From the NCBI RefSeq assembly GCF_033958435.1, contig NC_134138.1:208763298-208827297 (forward strand): a DNA stretch of 64,000 nt, read 5' to 3'. A program made the position numbers and the translations under genes. This document shows, piece after piece, positions 57,822 to 64,000 of this stretch (positions are counted from its first letter, which is position 1; each line of letters begins with the position of its first letter). The stretch is from Carettochelys insculpta. Taxonomy: Eukaryota; Chordata; Testudines; Carettochelyidae. The notes under the pieces were generated by a model. The model made no database searches and was not told the DNA's origin. It saw only the letters and a program-made list of their open reading frames with translations.

Positions 57822-59212
57822 TCACCCCACGGCCTTATCATCGAAGTGGGCCCGCAGGGCCTCCCAGACCCGGGTCCCTTCGGGGTCCACCTGGCGACTG
57901 GGGGCAGCAGGTGGCTGCAGGTCGGCCCTGCCGGCCTCCACAGCCCAGCCCTGATAAAAGGCCTCCCCCTTGCTCTCCACCAAATTGTGCAGGGCGCAGC
58001 AGGCACCCACAATCAGGGGCATGTTGTTGGGGCCCGCATCCAGGCGGGTGAGGAGACATCTCCAGCGTCCTTTCGGGCGGCCAAATGAGCGCTCCACCAC
58101 CTGGCGCGTGTGGTTCAGGCACTGGTTGAAGCGCTCCTGGCTGGCGGAGAGATGGCCTGTGTACGGGTGCATGAGCCAGGGCCGGAGGGGGTAGGCCGCA
58201 TCTGCGATGACGCAGAGGGGCATGGTGGTGTCCCCCACAGGGATCTCCTGCTGGGGGATGTAGCTCCCCACTCCAGCCGGTGGCACAGGCCCGCATTCTG
58301 GAAAACCCGGGCATCGTGGGTGCTGCCAGGCCAGCCCACATAAATGTCCTGGAAACGGCCCCGGCTGTCCACCAAGGCCTGGAGGACCACAGAATGGTAG
58401 CCCTTGCAATTGATGTAGCGTCCTCCACTGTGATGCGGGGCGTGGATGGGGATGTGACTCCCATCCAGAGCCCCAAAGCAATTGGGGAAGCCCAGTGTGG
58501 CAAAGGCCGCGATGGTGGCATCTGGGTCCCCCAGCCTCACGAGCCTGTGCAGGAGCATGGCGTTGATGGCACGCACAACCTGCAGGGAAAGCACATGGGA
58601 GAGCACCAATGAGGCGTAAGCAGGGTGTGCATGGCCCTGCCCTGCCCTCCCCTCCCCCACCCTGCCCTGCCCGGGCCCCCCTCCCCTGCCCTGCCCTCCC
58701 CCCGTGGGTCCTCTTACCTCCATGAGGACAGCTCTGATGGTGGCCTTGCCGACACCAAACTGCTGTCCCACGGATCGGTAGCTTTCTGGAGTGGCCAGCT
58801 TCCAGACAGCGAGGCTAACCCGTTTCTCCACTGTGAGGGCACGCCGCATGGCAGTGTCCTGGTGGCTGAGTGCGGGGGTGAGCCACTGGCACAGCTCCAT
58901 AAATGTCTGCCAGCTCATCCTGAAGTTCCTGAGCCAGCGGTCATCATCCCACTCCTCAAGCACCAGCCGCTCCCACCAGTCGGTGCTGGTGGGGTAGCTT
59001 CACAGGCGGCGGCGTGTGAGGCGGGGGGGGCGGTGGGGTGCTGCAGGGTTGGGGGTTGAGCCCTGTTCCCCTGGGGGCAGCTCCTCCTCTGGTGTAGTAA
59101 GGAGGTGCTCAGCTTCCTCCCGCATGGCATGGATCAGGGCGAGCCCTGCTCCTGCCGGGAGGGCTGGGTGGACCTCTGGCTGCTGCTGCTGCTGCTGCTG
59201 CTGGGGGTCCAT
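57822..59212 (-). pseudogene. Harbinger DDE transposase, nearly intact
   Basis: HARBI1-like nuclease starting at ATG 59212 (MDPQQQQQQQQPEVHPALPA). One TGA (59002-59000) follows RRL where relatives read W-S. Then come DWWERLVLEEWDDDRWLRNF, HTH-like SYRSVGQQFGVGKATIRAVL, and a 138-nt intron (58717-58580, GTAAGA...CCCTGCAG). The catalytic Asp is in ALDGSHIPIHAPHHS, the second in GSTHDARVFQNA, and the Glu in VVERSFGRPKGRWRCLL, followed by CCALHNLVES. A frameshift near 58270-58260 separates the second Asp block from AAYPLRPWLMHPYTGHL. All three catalytic residues survive. The enzyme would cut at the terminal repeats and insert into 3-bp targets. It is convergent with the Myb-like gene. Confidence 0.9.
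59180..59203 (-). repeat. (CTG/CAG)8 microsatellite coding poly-Gln
   Basis: Eight perfect units giving eight Gln codons straight after MDP of the transposase. Confidence 0.92.
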
Positions 59213-59570
59213 GCCTGCGTCGCCCGGGGTCTGTGTGCCTATGGCTCCTCAGACCGCATGCTGTGCAGGCTGAGTGTGTCTGGGAGGGGCCCTTTAAGGG
59301 AGCAGCTAGCTGTTGCCCCGGAAGCGCTAGTCTGCCCTGTGACCCTGTCTGCAGCTGTGCCTGGCATCCCTATTTCGATGTGTGCTACTTTGGCGTGTAG
59401 ACGTTCCCTCGCTGCGCCTATTTCGATGTGGTGCTGCGCAACGTCGAAGTTGAACGTCGACGTTGCCAGCCCTGGAGGACGTGTAGATGTTATTCATCGA
59501 AATAGCCTATTTCGATGTCTCCACATCGAAATAAGCTACTTCGATGTAGGCTTCACGTGTAGACGTAGCT

Positions 59571-61071
59571 ATAGAGTGTTTCCTATCTTTCATTACAGCA
59601 GGGACAATAATATCACCATTTTAGAAGATGAAAGTTTATTTGTCTAAATGTTAACACTGCAAAATGAAGTGGGTACTTATAAGCACAGTTTCATTTTAAT
59701 AATTGTTGTGAATCATTTACATCATGATGATCTAAAAGCCTAAATCAGGATTGGTGTCTCATTGTGTCACACGTTATACAAGCAAAAATGAAAAGGCTAT
59801 CTCTGCTGCCTTTGATCTTTCCATCAGTAATAAAGATTTTTACACCTAGAACTTAGATAATTATTTTTTGATTAACAACCAAAGGCAAAATAGAATTCAG
59901 CTCATTCTTCTATAATTATATTTGCAATGTTAACTTCAGGAAAGCTTGTTTTCCTAGTAAACCAAGCTGATATTACAGCAAGGCAAATGAACAGATATAT
60001 TGAAAAAGAAAGAACTAACCGATGTAGTTGCTTTTCTAGCCACAGCCACACTTTAAAGCGAGCAAACAGCAATCCAAACTCACATGTTTAAAAGATGACT
60101 ATTTGGAGTTTTGTATTAAACATTAATTGCTGTAATGCATTCCTAGCCTGAGCTGAATTTCTCAGGGATTCACAGATGCATTGTATTAAGTTACCAGCCA
60201 TGCTAGATTGAAATGAGAGACAAGTCTAGCTGCTCATTGACAGGTGCAGTGCTTAGCATTTCTTTTTTAGAGTCCTATCATTTGGTAGGATCAAAACAAA
60301 TTTGATAGACTGAAATTTGGTATTTCGTCTTCAGGAAAAAATATTTTATTTTCGTTTCATCTAATCCATGCCTAAAAGAAAATATGTCAATTACAGAGGG
60401 CAGAAGTGAAAAAAAAACAAAAACATAAAAGCTATACGATTAAACTTAAATGGGCTTAAGTGTTTGATTTGTACTTAGCAATTTAAATAAAAAGCTAAAT
60501 AAGACTGAATTTGCTCTGATGCTTATAGCAGTCTTACTAGAGCTGGGTTAATGCATTCCCATAGTGTCTCTCTGGCTCCATTTTAGCTTTACTGAACTGA
60601 CACTATAAGCTTTCCAGAAAGAGTGTTTTGGATGCTCCTTGTATTAGTGCTTTCTGGATAGTATTGTTGTCCATCACTAAGGGATCTGATAGCTAGTCTT
60701 TTCCAGAGGAGATTTTCTCATTCCACCAAAGATCTCTCATCAGCCTTACTGCATCTTGGCTGGGTCAAGTAAATCCACACACTCTGCATCCTTCCGTAAA
60801 GAATATGATGATGTTGTGTCTCTCCCAAAACCTGAAAAGGAGGGTGACCTAGGAATGAATATTTGGATTAAATAATATAGAGTAAGGTGCCATATAGTAT
60901 GTCAACAATGGCAATGATTTCTCATAGAAGAGCTGCTGCAAGGGGCTCGAGACAGGATCAACTAGGATAAACTGTTTTCCGTAGTCATTTTTAAGTAGGA
61001 ATGAGGCTCATAAGGCTCTTAGTTTGTGTCTCATGCGCAGTCCCCCTCCCACCTTTTAAGACCATATGGTA
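59571..61071. other. AT-rich non-coding stretch
   Basis: No supported exon or repeat terminus. Confidence 0.5.
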
Positions 61072-61380
61072 CAGCTTGACTCTCGTTCATCCAGCAGTCT
61101 TTCATCTGTCAACCCCTATAATCCAGCGTGATTTTAGTTTATCTGGATGACACTTATCATGGGTGTGGCCAAGTTTCCCATGGTTCCATAACATTTGGTT
61201 ACAGCCACCATTCCTGGCTCTCAGTATTCTGTGCCATTGTTTAGCTGTATTCTACCCCTAAATGTCTTCCGAGAGAAACTAGGAAGCAGTAGCAGTACAC
61301 TGACCTCCTGTAATCCAGCAAATTCTCTCATTCAGCAGTGGTCAGGTCCCGAGGTTGCCAGACTAGAGAGGTTCAACCTG
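61072..61380 (+). mobile_element. Tigger/pogo-type MITE, copy 4
   Basis: The left end CAGCTTGACTCTCGTTCATC and the reverse-complemented right end CAGGTTGAACCTCTCTAGTC are inverted repeats. TA flanks both sides (61070-61071 and 61381-61382). It is the best-preserved copy of the family in the window. Confidence 0.88.
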
Positions 61381-61670
61381 TACGCTTATACCACACAGTG
61401 TACTTTCAAGATGGCTGCTTTCTTCTAAACTTTCTCACTCTCATTGTAAAACTACCACTTATTCATTCCAAGATGCCTTTTAGTTCTGTAGCACATAGAA
61501 AAGCCCCAAACAAGAAACCGCCAGCAGCAGTAGCTACAAACTGTGAAGTGTAAGATGTACTAAATGACAATGATGTCTTTGCTATACTGTCATATACACA
61601 TTAATACACTTGTGTTCTGTGTTCTCAAAATGTATGTAGTGGAGAGCTGTATTTCTGTGTATCTAATACA

Positions 61671-61780
61671 GTGATTCCCAAACGTTTTGACTTGACTCCC
61701 CTCTTCTGGTTTTCACTAACCCCTCACTCCCCCCCATTTTTGACTGAAATAAATTTAACCCTTAGCACTTCTATTTACAC
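61671..61780. mobile_element. hAT MITE end fragment
   Basis: CAGTGATTCCCAAACGTTTT resembles the hAT terminus seen at 15306 (CAGTGGTTCCCAACATGTTT). No partner end found; probably truncated by the next MITE. Confidence 0.5.
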
Positions 61781-61975
61781 TGGGCTTGTCTACACTATTA
61801 CCTTCCTTCGAAGGAAGGATGGTAATTAGGGTGTTGGGAGTTTACTAATGAAGTGCTGCCCTGCGTAGGCAGCACTTCATTTAGCAAATTCACCCCCACG
61901 GCAACTTCAAAGTTTTCAAAATTTTGAGGAGTATGGGGACTTCGAAGTTGCCCTGGTGTATATGGGGAAGATTGA
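61781..61975. mobile_element. Harbinger-like MITE fragment with internal hairpins
   Basis: It starts GGCTTGTCTACACTATTACC and includes a perfect palindrome CCTTCCTTCGAAGGAAGG and a hairpin around AAGTGCTGCCCTGCGTAGGC-AGCACTT. It ends near ACTTCGAAGTTGCCC without a clear right terminus. Confidence 0.55.
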
Positions 61976-62449
61976 AAAATACACACACATCTTTATATAT
62001 TATTTTATTGAAAATTTCCAAATGAACAAAAGTGTCAGAGTATATATTTTGATCAACACTTATAATGCAGTATGTCACAAAAACCCTTCGCATTCAAAAC
62101 TAATGAAAATTTGACTAAACTGCAGTAAACAGAGACAGCAGCATACTGTTAGTTACCAATTAAACATATGACTTTTTCCAGTAATTTACTTTTGCAGATA
62201 AAACAGAAATCTAAGCAAATAAAAGAAATTTGAATCAAATTAATGTAATGATTGGGATTGTACATTTTCCCTCACAAGCTCAAAAATTCTAGGTTTCAAG
62301 GATGAAAGAGCACAATGCAAATCACTTGCCACTTCCAACCAATTGCACTGTTTTGTTTTTAATACAATAAGACTGAAAAAACTAGCTTTGCAAAGAGAAG
62401 TAGAAGAAAATAGAATGATCACATGTAGCAACACTCTTCCAGGTTCATG

Positions 62450-62693
62450 GGATATATCTAGATTGCAGGCTTCTGACTTCTCCCAACAGAAGTCAGATGC
62501 TCCAGGAGCCCTCTGCCAACATTCCAGTCTTCCATATGGAACAAGGAAGAAGGGATATGTTGGCAGAGGGATGTGTAGACTGGCCAAATGTTGGGAAAGC
62601 CTCTCCCGACAGAACTGTTGGCAGGAGATATGCAAATGCATTGCACAATTTGTATATCTTTTGCCACCAGATCTCTTCAATCTAGACATAGCC
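62450..62693. mobile_element. Harbinger-like MITE (CTGTCA family), copy 2
   Basis: The ends GGATATATCTAGATTGCAGG and (reverse-complemented) GGCTATGTCTAGATTGAAGA are inverted repeats. The interior (GAAGAAGGGATATGTTGGCA, TTTGTATATCTTTTG) matches 9964-10242. It sits within the hAT transposase frame, between the KCDSSAKDNFK segment and the dimerisation domain. Confidence 0.82.
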
Positions 62694-63625
62694 ATTATTT
62701 TGAAATTATCCTTTGCACTTGAATCACACTTAAATTTGATGGCTAGTTCTTGCAAAGGGTCTGGCAATGAATCCATGTGAACGCTGAATGCATTTCATGC
62801 CAATTTGCAAATAGGATTATCCAAGGTAGCACCTGGAAAACAGTGAATGAACTGCTCATTAAGGCAATCCAGACGAGGCATAATTTTGTTCTTTTGATCT
62901 AGGGAAAGCTGGTCAGGGTCTTCCTTTTCAGCTAAGGGTTGGTTGAGATGAGAGAATGATGAAAAGTTTCCCATCTTGAAGTCAGTGCTTCCAAAGCTAA
63001 ATCTTCTCTATGAAAGCTCCATGAAATTGTAGTGGGCAATGATGTTTGCATTTCTTCTTTGCATCTTGAAATTGCGGTTGTTGATAACCTCAAATATGTC
63101 CACAAGGTATGCCAGGGAAATCTGAAACATTTTTTAAAGCACCATACAATTCTTCTTTTTTCTGACCTTGGAGAAAAATTTGCACTTCATGCTTGAGTTT
63201 GTAGAGTTGATGGCTTAGCATATTTCCTTCTGAGAGCCAGTGAACTTCCATGTGAAACAAGAGAGCTTTACGATCAGCTCCCAAATCTGCACAAAAAGCT
63301 GCAAAAGCCTTCCATTTAAAGTACTCTTCTTCATAAAATTGACAAGTTTGATTGCCAACTTCCAGTTGACCTGTATGATTTGCTGCAGAGTTTTAGCAGC
63401 CAAGGCTTGTCTGTGGATGACACAGAAAGTCACAGTTGTGGCTGGAGTCTTTTCTTTGACAAGTGTTAAAAATCCATAGTAAGAGTCAAGCATCGCTGGG
63501 GCACCGTCAGTGCAAACACTGGCTAGCTTTTCCTGTGAAACACCATTTTCTTGAAAAAAAGTCAGAATCTTTTGCCAAAACATAAGATGCCTTTGTTGTG
63601 CACTGGAATGCATCACCTAGAGATG

Positions 63626-63768
63626 TTGGAAGCTTCATCCTTAGAGGTTTTCAAGTCATGGCCTGACAAAGCCCTGATTGCGATGATTTAGCTGGGATTA
63701 ATCTGCTTTGAGCAGGGGGTTGGATTCAATGACCTCCTGAGTTCTCTTCCAACTCTGTGATTCTATGT
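63626..63768 (+). mobile_element. CR1 LINE 3'-end fragment inserted in the hAT gene
   Basis: GGATTCAATGACCTCCTGAG then TCTTCCAACTCTGTGATTCTATG is the CR1 3' terminus, preceded by TTGGAAGCTTCATCCTTAGA. Short 5'-truncated insertion. The hAT frame resumes on its right side. Confidence 0.88.
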
Positions 63769-64000
63769 GGTCCACAGTGCTTTTGAGAAAAGCATTTCTT
63801 CTTTCACAGCTCCTTCATCCACAATTTGAGAATATGTCCTCTGCAAGTTCATCAGTGTGATATTTCACTATGTTATCAGACAGCGAACTTTTGATAACTT
63901 TTTCTGGATTTTTGGCACCATGCACAATATTTGCAGCACTCAACAAACATGATTTCGCCAGTGTCTCTCTAATGGTGTGAGCTCTCTTTGCTTTGGCAAT

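Larger units (their letters stand above)
54911..59570. mobile_element. Complete two-gene PIF/Harbinger transposon, 4660 bp
   Basis: The left end AGCCGTGTCTACACGTGCAC and the reverse-complemented right end AGCTACGTCTACACGTGAAG are inverted repeats. ATA is duplicated on both sides (54908-54910 and 59571-59573). About 230 bp at each end are crowded with TTCGA, CGTCGAAG and ATTTCGAT words. It contains a Myb-like gene (+) and a DDE transposase gene (-), convergent, with their 3' ends separated by an AT-rich stretch (57450-57700). Defects are few: one frameshift in the Myb gene, one nonsense codon and one frameshift in the transposase. This is the master-type copy for the MITE at 3011-3721. Confidence 0.95.
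62250..64000 (-). pseudogene. hAT transposase pseudogene (ZBED/SCAND3-like), runs off the window
   Basis: Read on the minus strand from the window edge: AKRAHTIRETLAKSCLLSAA, then SDNIVKYHTDELAEDIL. After a CR1 insertion come VCTDGAPAMLDSYYGFLTLV, TFCVIHRQALAAKTLQQIIQ and VNFMKKSTLNGRLLQLF, the DDE-containing core typical of hAT transposases and their ZBED5/SCAND3/GTF2IRD2-like relatives. Finally comes the C-terminal dimerisation region (CKASFFSLIVLKTKQCNWLE, SDLHCALSSLKPRIFELV). Stops occur near 63215 and again through 62780-63100. A MITE (62450-62693) splits the C-terminal domain. The N-terminal BED finger would lie outside the window. Confidence 0.88.

Noticed and set aside
57822..58521. 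227-codon second minus-strand frame overlapping the transposase
   Set aside because: It is the out-of-frame reading of the transposase exon 2; motifs are in the other frame.
1..64000. CRISPR-like or other regularly spaced direct repeats
   Set aside because: Repeated words cluster only in transposon ends and GC-rich repeat cores, without regular spacer lengths; the DNA is vertebrate in character.

Overview
The window looks like vertebrate, non-coding, repeat-rich chromosomal DNA, most likely from a turtle. The evidence is the repeat mix, judged by recognition without a database search: CR1 LINE 3' ends, tRNA-derived SINEs with the CR1-like tail known from cryptodiran turtles, an ancient MIR, and many PIF/Harbinger, hAT and Tigger/pogo DNA transposons with readable inverted repeats and target-site duplications. 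There are no prokaryotic genes, operons, CRISPR arrays or tRNA genes.

The only clear host coding sequence is one exon at 8065-8340 (+). It encodes the first U1/matrin-type C2H2 finger of a ZNF385-family protein (ZNF385D favoured, ZNF385B possible), inside a very large intron-rich gene. Two short candidate exons downstream (12462-12539 and 13527-13590) have splice sites and open frames that continue the same phase. They are the main candidate for something undescribed.

By region: 0-8 kb holds a hAT MITE, a Tigger MITE, a Harbinger MITE (3011-3721), a LINE remnant and a left-truncated Harbinger copy. 8-20 kb is mostly AT-rich intron with hAT-type MITEs and a SINE. 20.4-24.7 kb has a fold-back hAT element carrying two MITEs, followed by a Tigger MITE split by a transposase-bearing Harbinger (22715-24609, TSD TAA). 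26-36 kb carries CR1/SINE remnants, an LTR-like segment, one unrecognised 169-codon ORF and a long CR1 reverse-transcriptase remnant. 36-46 kb carries GC-rich repeats, an old Harbinger loaded with two LINE 3' ends, and a MIR. 48-52.3 kb has a short MITE, a degraded two-gene Harbinger and, inside it, a near-perfect 436-bp palindrome. 54.6-59.6 kb has a complete two-gene Harbinger (54911-59570, TSD ATA). 61-64 kb has Tigger, hAT and MITE pieces and a hAT transposase pseudogene running off the window.

The Harbinger copies share a two-gene plan: a Myb/SANT-like DNA-binding accessory protein and a DDE nuclease, convergently transcribed. The outermost terminal repeat is similar across them, but the palindromes just inside it differ by family (TTCGAA, TTCCGGAA or TGTCGACA). 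This suggests that each accessory protein recognises its own family.
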